NCBI GenBank assembly: GCA_021817245.1
Contig: JAKAVQ010000008.1
Location: 1-64,000 of the forward strand
DNA: 64,000 bases
Direction: 5' to 3'
From: Thermoplasmata archaeon
GTDB lineage: Archaea > Thermoplasmatota > Thermoplasmata > Lutacidiplasmatales > UBA184
Shown: piece after piece, positions 18,420 through 26,361 of the stretch
How positions within the stretch are numbered: position 1 is the first letter of the stretch
How the letters are laid out: each line of letters begins with the position of its first letter
Position numbers and translations under genes: made by a program
Notes under the pieces: model-generated
Databases searched by the model: none
Seen by the model: only the letters and a program-made list of their open reading frames with translations
What the model was told of the DNA's origin: nothing

Positions 18420-20138
18420 ATGGCGGAGAGCCGGGCGGCCCGCGCCCCGTCCGCACCGACCGCCGGGGCGACGGGGGGACCGGACCCGGTTCTCGACCGG
18501 CAGGCCCGGTGGGAGGCCGAGCTGCTGCGTCCCGCGCTGGCCCGGACCCCCGAGCGCAAGGAGCGATTCACCACGCTGGGGGGGATCCCGGTCGACCGGG
18601 TCTACACTCCGCGTTCGCCGCGATCGGGCGTCGATCGGATCGGTTACCCGGGCCAGCCGCCGTTCACGCGCGGGGTGCATCCGACGATGTACCGCGGCCG
18701 GCTGTGGTCGATGCGCATGTTCTCGGGGTTCGGGAGTCCCGAGGACACGAACCGGCGCTTCCGCTACCTCCTGAAGCACGGCGAGTCGGGCCTCTCGATT
18801 GCCTTTGACGACCCGACGCTCTACGGGATCGACGCGGACGATCCCGAGGCGCTCGGCGAGGTGGGGAAGTGCGGGGTCAACGTGAGCTCGCTCGACGACA
18901 TGCGCCGGCTCCTCGCCGGTATCCCGCTCGCCCGGGTCACGACCAGCATGACGATCAACGCGCCCGCGAACATCCTCTGGGGGATGTACCTCCTCGCGGG
19001 CTCGACGCACCGCGTCCCGTTCGAGGGTCTCGGTGGGACGACGCAGAACGACATCCTGAAGGAGTACATCGCGCAGAAGGAGTTCCTCTATCCGCCGCGG
19101 CCGGCGCTCCGGCTGGTCACCGACACGATCGAGTTCGCGACCCGCCACACGCCGAACTGGAACCCGGTGTCGATCTCGGGCTACCACATCCGCGAGGCCG
19201 GCTCGACGGCGGTCCAGGAGCTGGCCTTCACGCTCGCCGACGGTCGGGCCTACGTCGCCGAGGCGATCGCCCGGGGGCTCGCGGTCGACGACTTCGCCCC
19301 GAGGCTCTCCTTCTTCTTCAATTCGCACAACGACTTCTTCGAGGAGATCGCCAAGTTCCGGGCGGCCCGCCGCCTCTGGGCCACGATCCTGCGCGACGAG
19401 TTTGGCGCGAAGAAGGAGCGCTCCCAGTGGATGCGGTTCCACACGCAGACCGCCGGCTGCTCCTGCACGGCCCAGCAACCCGAGCTCAACATCGTCCGCA
19501 CGACCGTCCAGGCGCTCGCGGGGGTCCTCGGGGGGACCCAGTCGCTCCACACGAACTCCTACGACGAGGCGATCCAGCTTCCGAGCGAGGATGCCGTCCG
19601 GATCGCCCTTCGGACCCAGCAGATCCTGGCGCACGAGTCCGGCGTCGCGGAGGCCGTGGACCCGTTCGGCGGCAGCTACTTCGTCGAGTGGCTGACCGAT
19701 CGCATGGAGGAGGAGGCGCGACGCTACTTCGATCGCATCGCGGAGCTCGGCGGGGTCGTCTCCGCGATCGAGCGCGGGTTCTTCCAGCGGGAGATCCAGG
19801 AAGCGTCGTTCCGCTATCAGCGGGGAGTCGAAGCGGGCACGGAGAAGATCGTCGGCGTGAACGCATACGCCTCCGAAGCGCCGATCCGCGTTCCCCGGCT
19901 GAAGATCTCCGAGGAGGCGCGACGCTCGCAGTCGCGACGCCTGAAGGCGCTGCGCGACCGGCGGGATCCCCGGCGTCACGCCTCGGCGCTCGACCGACTG
20001 CGGAAGGTCGCGGCGACGGAGTCGGAGAACACCATGCCCGCGGTCCTCGACGCGCTCCGCGCCCGCGCGACGCTCGGCGAGATCGTCCGGGCGTTCCAGG
20101 ACGTCTACGGTTCCTACCGCGAGCGGTCGATGTACTGA
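18420..20138 (+). CDS. mcmA: Methylmalonyl-CoA mutase, catalytic (alpha) subunit
   Basis: A 572-residue TIM-barrel subunit that converts methylmalonyl-CoA to succinyl-CoA with B12 bound by a separate small subunit. Key segments: RGVHPTMYRGRLWSMRMFSG, FGSPEDTNRRFRYLLKHG, the NDILKEYIAQKEFLYPPRPA region, and WNPVSISGYHIREAGSTAVQ. The signature IALRTQQILAHESGVAEAVD leads into PFGGSYFVEWLTD. No B12-binding DxHxxG domain is fused, as usual in archaea; that subunit is not in the window. A TATA-like GTTATAGT at about 18388-18395 is 25 nt before the ATG, so the mRNA is probably leaderless. Confidence 0.93.
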   Translation: MAESRAARAPSAPTAGATGGPDPVLDRQARWEAELLRPALARTPERKERFTTLGGIPVDRVYTPRSPRSGVDRIGYPGQPPFTRGVHPTMYRGRLWSMRMFSGFGSPEDTNRRFRYLLKHGESGLSIAFDDPTLYGIDADDPEALGEVGKCGVNVSSLDDMRRLLAGIPLARVTTSMTINAPANILWGMYLLAGSTHRVPFEGLGGTTQNDILKEYIAQKEFLYPPRPALRLVTDTIEFATRHTPNWNPVSISGYHIREAGSTAVQELAFTLADGRAYVAEAIARGLAVDDFAPRLSFFFNSHNDFFEEIAKFRAARRLWATILRDEFGAKKERSQWMRFHTQTAGCSCTAQQPELNIVRTTVQALAGVLGGTQSLHTNSYDEAIQLPSEDAVRIALRTQQILAHESGVAEAVDPFGGSYFVEWLTDRMEEEARRYFDRIAELGGVVSAIERGFFQREIQEASFRYQRGVEAGTEKIVGVNAYASEAPIRVPRLKISEEARRSQSRRLKALRDRRDPRRHASALDRLRKVAATESENTMPAVLDALRARATLGEIVRAFQDVYGSYRERSMY

Positions 20139-20199
20139 GCGGGCGCCCGCCTTCGGGAGACCCTTTAAGCGCCGGACCGGCTCGGACCGGCCGGGGTCC

Positions 20200-21609
20200 G
20201 TGGAACCCGACGAGTACCGGGCGACGCTGGAAGGGCTGTTCCGGCGCCGTCGGTTCGGCATGCGGCCCGGCCTCGAGGTCATCGGCGCCCTGCTCGAGGC
20301 GCTTCGGCATCCCGAGCGGGCCTACCCGGCGATCCACGTCACCGGCTCGAAGGGCAAGGGATCGGTCTCCGCGATCGCCCAGGCGGTCCTGCGGGCGCAC
20401 GGGATCCGGACCGGGCTGTTCACCTCGCCGCACCTCGTCAGCTACCGGGAGCGGATCCGGCTCGATGACCGGACGATCTCGCGCGAGGAGGTCGTGCTCG
20501 GGGTCCGCCGGATCGACCGGATCGCGGAAGAGCTCGAGCGGTCGGGCCGGATCGATCGGGCGCCGACGTTCTTCGAGGTCACGACGGCCCTCGGCCTCGA
20601 CTGGTTCCGGGCCGAGGGGGCCGAGGCGGCCGTGGTCGAGGTCGGGATCGGGGGGCGGCTCGACTCGACGAACGTCCTCGACACGAAGGTCGGGGTGCTC
20701 ACGACCATCGAGCTCGAGCACACGGACGTGCTCGGCCCGACGCTTGCGTCGATCGCTACCGAGAAGTCCGGCATCCTCCACCCGGGCGCGACCGGGGTCG
20801 TCGGAGAGCTCGCGGAGGAGGCCGCCGAGGTCGTGGAGCGCAGGGCCTCGCGGGCGGGGGTGCCGCTCTGGCACCTGGGGCGGGAGGTCGAGGTGCTCAA
20901 CCGCGAGCTTTCGGAGGAGGGACAGACGTTCACGGTGCGACTCCCGGGCGCGACGCTCACCGACCTTACCCTCCCTCTGCTCGGGCGGTTCCAGCCCGCG
21001 AACGCCGCGCTCGCGATCGCCGCGGGCGCCCGCTTCCTCGCGGCGACCGGGGGTGCGCTCGACCCGGAGGCCGTACGCCGCGGCCTCGCGTCGGTGCGCT
21101 GGCCCGGCCGCCTCGAGCGGATCCGGCGACGGCCCGACCTCTTCTACGACGTCGCGCACACTCCCGAGAGCGCCCGGGCGATCGCCCAGAGCCTGGCCGA
21201 GGTCGCTCCCCTCGCTGACCCGGCGGAGTGCGCTCTCCTCTTCGGCAGCCTCGAGGGGAAGGACATTCCGCGCATCCTGGACGCCCTCGCGCCGCTCGCC
21301 CGGACGATCGTCCTTGTGCCGGTCCGCTCGGCCCGGGGGCTCGCTCCCTCCCAGCTGCGAGCCGCGGCGACCGGACGCTTTGCCCGCGTCGTGCTCGCGC
21401 CGGCGGCCGGGGAGGGGCTCCGGCTCGCTCGGGCAGCGACCGGACCGGAAGGGTTCACGCTCGTGATCGGCTCCGACTACCTGGTCGGAGAGCTCGTGCG
21501 GGGCGACGCGGACGACGGGGAACCGGACCTCTCCGACCCCGGCCTCGCCGGCCGGTCGCTCGCCCCGAGCCCTCCTCCCGAGCGGCCGGCCCGAAGGTCC
21601 CGCGCGTGA
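20200..21609 (+). CDS. folC: Folylpolyglutamate / dihydrofolate synthase family ligase
   Basis: A 469-residue Mur-ligase-type ATP-dependent ligase. The P-loop is HVTGSKGKGSVSAIAQ near residue 47. The family signature VVEVGIGGRLDSTNV is near residue 148, followed by LEHTDVLGPTLASIATEKSG. The C-terminal Mur ligase domain runs from about residue 300 (RLERIRRRPDLFYDVAHTPE). The GTG start at 20200 lies about 30 nt after TTTAAG (20163-20168). The last 40 residues are low-complexity. In folate-poor archaea such enzymes may glutamylate other pterins or be a bifunctional FolC; substrate not resolved. Its stop overlaps the nth start. Confidence 0.88.
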   Translation: MEPDEYRATLEGLFRRRRFGMRPGLEVIGALLEALRHPERAYPAIHVTGSKGKGSVSAIAQAVLRAHGIRTGLFTSPHLVSYRERIRLDDRTISREEVVLGVRRIDRIAEELERSGRIDRAPTFFEVTTALGLDWFRAEGAEAAVVEVGIGGRLDSTNVLDTKVGVLTTIELEHTDVLGPTLASIATEKSGILHPGATGVVGELAEEAAEVVERRASRAGVPLWHLGREVEVLNRELSEEGQTFTVRLPGATLTDLTLPLLGRFQPANAALAIAAGARFLAATGGALDPEAVRRGLASVRWPGRLERIRRRPDLFYDVAHTPESARAIAQSLAEVAPLADPAECALLFGSLEGKDIPRILDALAPLARTIVLVPVRSARGLAPSQLRAAATGRFARVVLAPAAGEGLRLARAATGPEGFTLVIGSDYLVGELVRGDADDGEPDLSDPGLAGRSLAPSPPPERPARRSRA

Positions 21610-22457
21610 GCGGCCCCGCCCCGCCCTCGGAATTCTGGGAGGAGGTCCTCGACCGCCTCTCGGCGTTCTACCGGCGCGGCGACTGGCGCACCCCCTACCT
21701 GCGCGACCACGCGGAGAACCCCTTCCAGGTCCTGATCGGCACGATCCTCTCGCAACGCACCCGGGACGCGAACACCGACGTTGCGTCGGCCCGGCTGTTC
21801 GCCCGGTTCCCCGACGCGGGCTCGCTCGCCCGTGCCCCGACGGACCAGGTGGAGCCGCTGATCCGCGCGACCGGATTCTACCGGGCGAAGAGCCGCGTGG
21901 TCCGCGAGTGCGCTCGGGCGATCCTCGAGCGGTTCGGGGGCGAGGTCCCGCGCTCCTACGACGCCCTCGTATCGCTTCCCGGCGTCGGCCCGAAGACGGC
22001 GAACTGCGTGCTCGTCTTCGGCTACGCGATCCCCGCGATCCCGGTCGACACCCACGTCCACCGCATCGCGAACCGGCTCGGCGTCCTGCGCACCCGGACC
22101 CCGGCCGAGACCGAGGAAGGGCTCCGCGCGATCCTCGACCGACGGTACTGGATCCCGCTCAACCCGCTCCTCGTCCAGCACGGCCAGAACCTCTGCCGAC
22201 CGCTAAGGCCCCGCTGCCCGGAGTGCCCCATCGCCGGGCTCTGCGCCACCGGCCGGGCGCTCAGGGAGGGACGGCGGCCGCCTCGGCCGGAGGACCGGCC
22301 CTGCGGGCGGGCGTCGGCGGGAGGGCGAGGAGCGCGAGGAGGGAGAGCGCGACGATCGCCGCGAGGAGCTCCCACGCGACCGAGTACGAGGTCGCCGCAA
22401 CGATCGCGCCGAACGCGAGGGAGACCAGCGCCCCGCCGGCGAGCTGGATCGAGTTGA
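21606..22457 (+). CDS. nth: Endonuclease III (DNA glycosylase/AP lyase)
   Basis: A base-excision repair glycosylase for oxidised pyrimidines. The helix-hairpin-helix LPGVGPKTANCVLVFGYA supplies the catalytic Lys, and PVDTHVHRIANRLG the catalytic Asp. The [4Fe-4S] loop is C-x6-C-x2-C-x5-C (CRPLRPRCPECPIAGLC). The GTG start at 21606 overlaps the folC stop. The conserved protein ends near residue 220. The frame then stays open for about 65 more Arg/Pro/Gly-rich residues that run antisense into the end of the MFS gene (about 197-nt convergent overlap). That tail looks like a run-on rather than a domain. Confidence 0.9.
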   Translation: MSGPAPPSEFWEEVLDRLSAFYRRGDWRTPYLRDHAENPFQVLIGTILSQRTRDANTDVASARLFARFPDAGSLARAPTDQVEPLIRATGFYRAKSRVVRECARAILERFGGEVPRSYDALVSLPGVGPKTANCVLVFGYAIPAIPVDTHVHRIANRLGVLRTRTPAETEEGLRAILDRRYWIPLNPLLVQHGQNLCRPLRPRCPECPIAGLCATGRALREGRRPPRPEDRPCGRASAGGRGARGGRARRSPRGAPTRPSTRSPQRSRRTRGRPAPRRRAGSS

Positions 22458-23487
22458 ACAGTCCGATCGCGAGCGGGACCTCCGCGGGGTCGACCTCTTG
22501 CCAGAAGTGCGGGAGGACGTACATGATCGCATAGACGGCGCCGTAGCAGAAGGAGAAGAGGATCCCGATCGCGACAGCGCCGGCGAGGCCCGCGACGGGG
22601 ATCAGGGCCAGCGGCAGACCGCCGGCGAGCGTCGCGACCAGGAACTGGGTACGGTGGTTGCGGTGCCGCTCGGCGACCGGCCCCCCCACCGGCCCGCCGA
22701 AGAGGCTGGGGAGCACGTACAGCATCGCGACGATCCCCGAGAGCGCGATCGACCAGCCCGCGATCGTCTCTCCGTACGGCACGAGGAACTGGCCGGTCGC
22801 GAACGTGGCCCCCTCGAGCCCGACGAACGCGAAACCGACCGCCCACACGCCGCGGTACCGCAGCGCCCGGGGGAGACCGCGCGACCTCGGGGCGGTCCGC
22901 GGCGGCCGAGCGCCGGCGGCCCGGGGGACCCAGGCGACGCCGGCGAGGCAGATCGCCGCGAGCACGACGCCGCCGAGGGCCACCGCGAGCCTCCAACCGA
23001 GGTCCGGGAGGAGGAGGGAGGTGCCGAGGACGCCGAGGCCGGCCCCGGCGCTGTACGCCGAGCTGAACGTCCCGACCGGAAGGCCGCGACGGCCCGGCGG
23101 GTACAGGCTCGCGACCAGGCCGATCGCGGGGGAGAAGAACAGCGCCGCGCCGGCCCCCCCGAGGAGGCGGCCCGCGAGCAGCACGGGAAAGGTCGGCGCG
23201 TAGGCCGCCCCGACCGTGCTCACCGCCAGGAGGGCAACGCCGGCCAGCGACACCGTGCGGGCGCCGAAGCGCCGGGCCAGGAAACCGGCCGGGACCTGGA
23301 GGAGACCCGCGCCGAGCAGGAACACGGCGACCAGGAGCCCGAACCCCGCCGGGCCGATCCCGAACTCGTTCCCGATCGGGACGAGCGCCGGCCCGATCGA
23401 GAACCAGTTGTACGCGTACCCGATCCGTAGAGCGATCAGCACGACCGTCGCCCGGCGCACGGTGCGGTCCGACAAGCGCGGCTCCAC
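22261..23487 (-). CDS. Major facilitator superfamily transporter
   Basis: An integral membrane transporter with about 12 hydrophobic segments in two six-helix halves. The inter-helix 2-3 loop GFLARRFGARTVSLAGVALL is the MFS motif A region, and RLLGGAGAALFFSPAIGLVA matches motif B/C. I place the start at the GTG at 23487 (408 residues), preceded by GGAAGGGAA. An ATG at 23571 would add 28 Pro/Gly-rich residues but lies only 4 nt from the TATA box. The substrate is unknown. The 3' end overlaps the nth tail on the opposite strand. Confidence 0.85.
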   Translation of the reverse strand: MEPRLSDRTVRRATVVLIALRIGYAYNWFSIGPALVPIGNEFGIGPAGFGLLVAVFLLGAGLLQVPAGFLARRFGARTVSLAGVALLAVSTVGAAYAPTFPVLLAGRLLGGAGAALFFSPAIGLVASLYPPGRRGLPVGTFSSAYSAGAGLGVLGTSLLLPDLGWRLAVALGGVVLAAICLAGVAWVPRAAGARPPRTAPRSRGLPRALRYRGVWAVGFAFVGLEGATFATGQFLVPYGETIAGWSIALSGIVAMLYVLPSLFGGPVGGPVAERHRNHRTQFLVATLAGGLPLALIPVAGLAGAVAIGILFSFCYGAVYAIMYVLPHFWQEVDPAEVPLAIGLFNSIQLAGGALVSLAFGAIVAATSYSVAWELLAAIVALSLLALLALPPTPARRAGPPAEAAAVPP

Positions 23488-23574
23488 GATGCGTTCCCTT
23501 CCGTGCGGCCCCCCGGCCCCGGCCGCCGACGGCACCGGGGGCCCGAGAGGGCGCGAGCCGCCACCGGACAAACC

Positions 23575-23582
23575 GTTTAAAC
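23575..23582. promoter_or_regulatory. Palindromic TATA box GTTTAAAC upstream of alaS
   Basis: The perfectly symmetric octamer lies 25 nt before the alaS ATG, so alaS is probably leaderless. Its symmetry would also allow leftward transcription, with a start near 23550 that suits the GTG start chosen for the MFS gene. Confidence 0.6.
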
Positions 23583-23606
23583 GCCGGCGGGCGTCCGCGC
23601 CGCGTC

Positions 23607-26171
23607 ATGGACCCTTCGGAGTACGATCTGCCGTTCTTCCACCGCGGAGGGTTCCGCCGTCGTACCTGCGTCGTCTGCGGACACGCGTTCTGGACCCTGG
23701 GCGACCACGATCGCTGCCAGGAGGCCCCGTGCCAGGAGTACACCTTCGTCGGTCGACCGATCTACGGCCGGGCCCTGGACGTCCGCGGGATGCGCGAGAC
23801 GTTCCTCTCGTTCTTCGAGCGGCGGGGGCACTCGAGGATCCGACGGTATCCCACGGTCGCGCGGTGGCGGAACGACGTCTTCTTCACGCAGGCGTCGATC
23901 TACGACTTCCAGCCGTGGGTGACGAGCGGGGCGGTGCCGCCCCCCGCGAACCCCCTCACGATCAGCCAGCCCGCGCTCCGCTTCATCGACCTCGAGGAGG
24001 TCGGGCGGAGCGGCCGGCACTTCACGCTCTTCGAGATGATGGCCCACCACGCGTTCAATCGGCCCGACCACGAGGTCTACTTCAAAGACCGATGCACCGA
24101 GCTCTGCCACGAGCTCATGGTCTCCGAGCTGGGGGCCGACCCGCGGGGCCTGACGTACAAGGAGGAGGTCTGGGAAGGCGGGGGCAATCTCGGACCCTCG
24201 CTCTCCGTGAGCAGCGCCGGGCTCGAGGTCGCCACGCTCGTGTTCATGGAGTACACGCGGGAGGGCGACGCCCTGAAGCCGATGCCCCTCACGGTCGTCG
24301 ACACCGGCTACGGGCTCGAGCGGATGGTCTGGGCGAGCCAGGGGACGAAGTCGGCGTACGAGGCCGTCTTTGCCGAGCAGTACGACGAGCTGCGGCGCAC
24401 GTTCCCGGCCCGGGAGGCGGCGATCCTCGTCGATCACGCGCGCGCGCTCAACTTCCTCCTGACCGACGGGGTCGTCCCCTCGAACAGCAAGGAAGGATAC
24501 TTCGCACGGTTGCTGCTGCGGCGCTCGCTCCGGATCCTCTCGAAGGCCCCCGAGGCACCCTCCGTTCTCGCGATCCTCGACCGAGCCGCCCGGGAGATCG
24601 CCCGCGACTTCCCCGAGGTGGGGATGCACCGCGACGACCTTCACCGGGTCGTCGAGGCGGAGATCGAGCGGTACGGAGAGGCGCTCGGTCGCGCCCGGCA
24701 GACGATCCGACGCTACGAGGAACGGGCGCACGCGGGGGGGACCGCCGTGACCTCCGATGACCTCCTCGAGTGGTACGACTCGCTGGGGGTGCCCCCCGAG
24801 GTCGCGGTCGAAGAGCTCGAGCGGCCGCCTCCGATCCCGGACGACTTCTACGCCCGGGTGGCCGCGCGCCACGAGAACGAGGGACCGGCGACCGACGAGG
24901 GCGCGCCGGCCGCGGGCGCGCCGGAGCCTCCGGCCTCCCTCCCCCGGACCGAGGTGCTGTACTACCTTGACCCCTACACCGTCGCCTTCGAGGCTCACGT
25001 CGCCTGGACCTCGGGACCGTTCGTCGTCCTCGACCGGACGTACTTCTACCCGACCGGGGGCGGACAGGTCACCGACCGGGGGCACCTCGGCGACCTCGAG
25101 GTCGTCGAGGTCTCCGCGGTCGGTCCGCACGTCCTGCATCGGCTCGAGCGAGACGCCCCGTTCGCCGTGGGCGACCGGGTGCGGGGACGCGTCGACCCGG
25201 TCCGTCGGACCCAGCTGATGCAGCACCACACCGCGACCCATCTCATGAACGGCGCGCTGCGCGAGGTCTTGGGCCCGCACGTCTGGCAGGCGGGGGCCTA
25301 CAAGTCTCCCGAGGCCGCGCGGATCGACGTGACCCACTATCGTCCGCTCTCCCGGGAGGAGCTGCGCCGGGTCGACCGCCGCGTCAATCAGGTCGTGCGC
25401 GAGGACCGGCCGGTCAAGAGCTACTTCGAATCCCGCAGCGAGGCCGAACGCCGGTTCGGCTTCCGCCTCTACCAGGGCGGCGCGGTCCCCGGCCGCGACC
25501 TCCGCATCGTCGAGGTGGAAGGATTCGACGTGGAGGCCTGCGGCGGCACGCATTGCACGCACACGAGCGAGGTCGGCGCGATCGAGATCCTCGGGGTCGA
25601 GCGGATCCAGGACGGCGTGGTCCGCCTCACCTACGCGAGCGGAGAGCGAGCCCTCGAGATCCGGGAGGAGCACGAGGAGATCCTCCGGGAGGCTTCGCGC
25701 CGGCTCGGGGTGCCGGTCCAGGGGCTCCCGGACGGGATCGACCGGCTGCTCGGCGAGATCGAGGCGACGCGCCGTCTGGCCCGCGAGCGCCGCAAGGAGG
25801 ACCTGACGACGGTCGCGGCACGGCTTCTCGAGGATCCCCGTTCGACCGAGAAGGTCGACGGGGTGACCGTCATCGGGGCTCGCGTCGACCTCGACCGGGC
25901 GGAGCTGATGGAGCTCTCCCGTCTCCTGTCGAAGGAAGCCGGCCGCATCGTTGTCCTCGTCGGGGAGCGGGAGGGACGCGGCACCCTCTTCGTCGGCTCG
26001 ACCGCGCCCGGGGTCTCCGCTGCCGCGATCGTCGATGCCGCGAAGCCACGGTTCGCCGGGAAGGGCGGGGGGAGCCCGGCGGCGGCGACCGCGGTCGGGG
26101 AGCCGGGAGCCCCGCTCGTCGACGCGCTCGAGGCGGCCCGGGCCGCTGCGCGCGCCGCCGTCGCGCGATGA
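23607..26171 (+). CDS. alaS: Alanine--tRNA ligase
   Basis: An 854-residue archaeal-type AlaRS. The N-terminus carries the archaeal extension with CVVCGHAFW and CQEAPCQEY zinc-like cysteines before the aminoacylation core. Class II motifs are seen at FFERRGHSRIRRYPTVARW and in the FTQASIYDFQPW region; YGLERMVW is also present. The editing domain has QHHTATHLMNGAL (HxxxH) near residue 540 and CGGTHCTHTSEVG near residue 640. The C-Ala/DHHA1 region ends with FAGKGGGSPAAATAVGEPGA. It is complete and has its own promoter. Confidence 0.96.
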   Translation: MDPSEYDLPFFHRGGFRRRTCVVCGHAFWTLGDHDRCQEAPCQEYTFVGRPIYGRALDVRGMRETFLSFFERRGHSRIRRYPTVARWRNDVFFTQASIYDFQPWVTSGAVPPPANPLTISQPALRFIDLEEVGRSGRHFTLFEMMAHHAFNRPDHEVYFKDRCTELCHELMVSELGADPRGLTYKEEVWEGGGNLGPSLSVSSAGLEVATLVFMEYTREGDALKPMPLTVVDTGYGLERMVWASQGTKSAYEAVFAEQYDELRRTFPAREAAILVDHARALNFLLTDGVVPSNSKEGYFARLLLRRSLRILSKAPEAPSVLAILDRAAREIARDFPEVGMHRDDLHRVVEAEIERYGEALGRARQTIRRYEERAHAGGTAVTSDDLLEWYDSLGVPPEVAVEELERPPPIPDDFYARVAARHENEGPATDEGAPAAGAPEPPASLPRTEVLYYLDPYTVAFEAHVAWTSGPFVVLDRTYFYPTGGGQVTDRGHLGDLEVVEVSAVGPHVLHRLERDAPFAVGDRVRGRVDPVRRTQLMQHHTATHLMNGALREVLGPHVWQAGAYKSPEAARIDVTHYRPLSREELRRVDRRVNQVVREDRPVKSYFESRSEAERRFGFRLYQGGAVPGRDLRIVEVEGFDVEACGGTHCTHTSEVGAIEILGVERIQDGVVRLTYASGERALEIREEHEEILREASRRLGVPVQGLPDGIDRLLGEIEATRRLARERRKEDLTTVAARLLEDPRSTEKVDGVTVIGARVDLDRAELMELSRLLSKEAGRIVVLVGEREGRGTLFVGSTAPGVSAAAIVDAAKPRFAGKGGGSPAAATAVGEPGAPLVDALEAARAAARAAVAR

Positions 26172-26280
26172 CGGACGGGGGCGATCGGGCGCACGGAGGC
26201 TCGGGGGCCCCGCGCGCCGGCCGGGCGCCGGCCCTCCCCCGACCGGCCGCCGCTCCTCGTGCGAAACCTTTACTTTCCGA

Positions 26281-26300
26281 CCGTGCCCATCAAGGCACGG
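26281..26300 (+). promoter_or_regulatory. 7-bp hairpin near the transcription start of the GvpD-like gene
   Basis: CCGTGCC-CATCAA-GGCACGG is a perfect inverted repeat. A TATA-like run (AACCTTTACT, about 26264-26273) just upstream places the repeat at or next to the transcription start, with a 5' UTR of about 65 nt. It could be an operator or an mRNA hairpin. The region 26172-26361 holds no convincing gene. Confidence 0.4.
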
Positions 26301-26361
26301 GACACGGAATGGTTCGGTGGGCTCCGGGACCCGCGGTCCGGCCGTGCACAACGGGGTTACC

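Noticed and set aside
18420-20138. Fusion of a B12-binding domain to the methylmalonyl-CoA mutase
   Set aside because: The frame ends at the catalytic domain; no DxHxxG or SxL/GG cobalamin motif is present there or in the adjacent genes.
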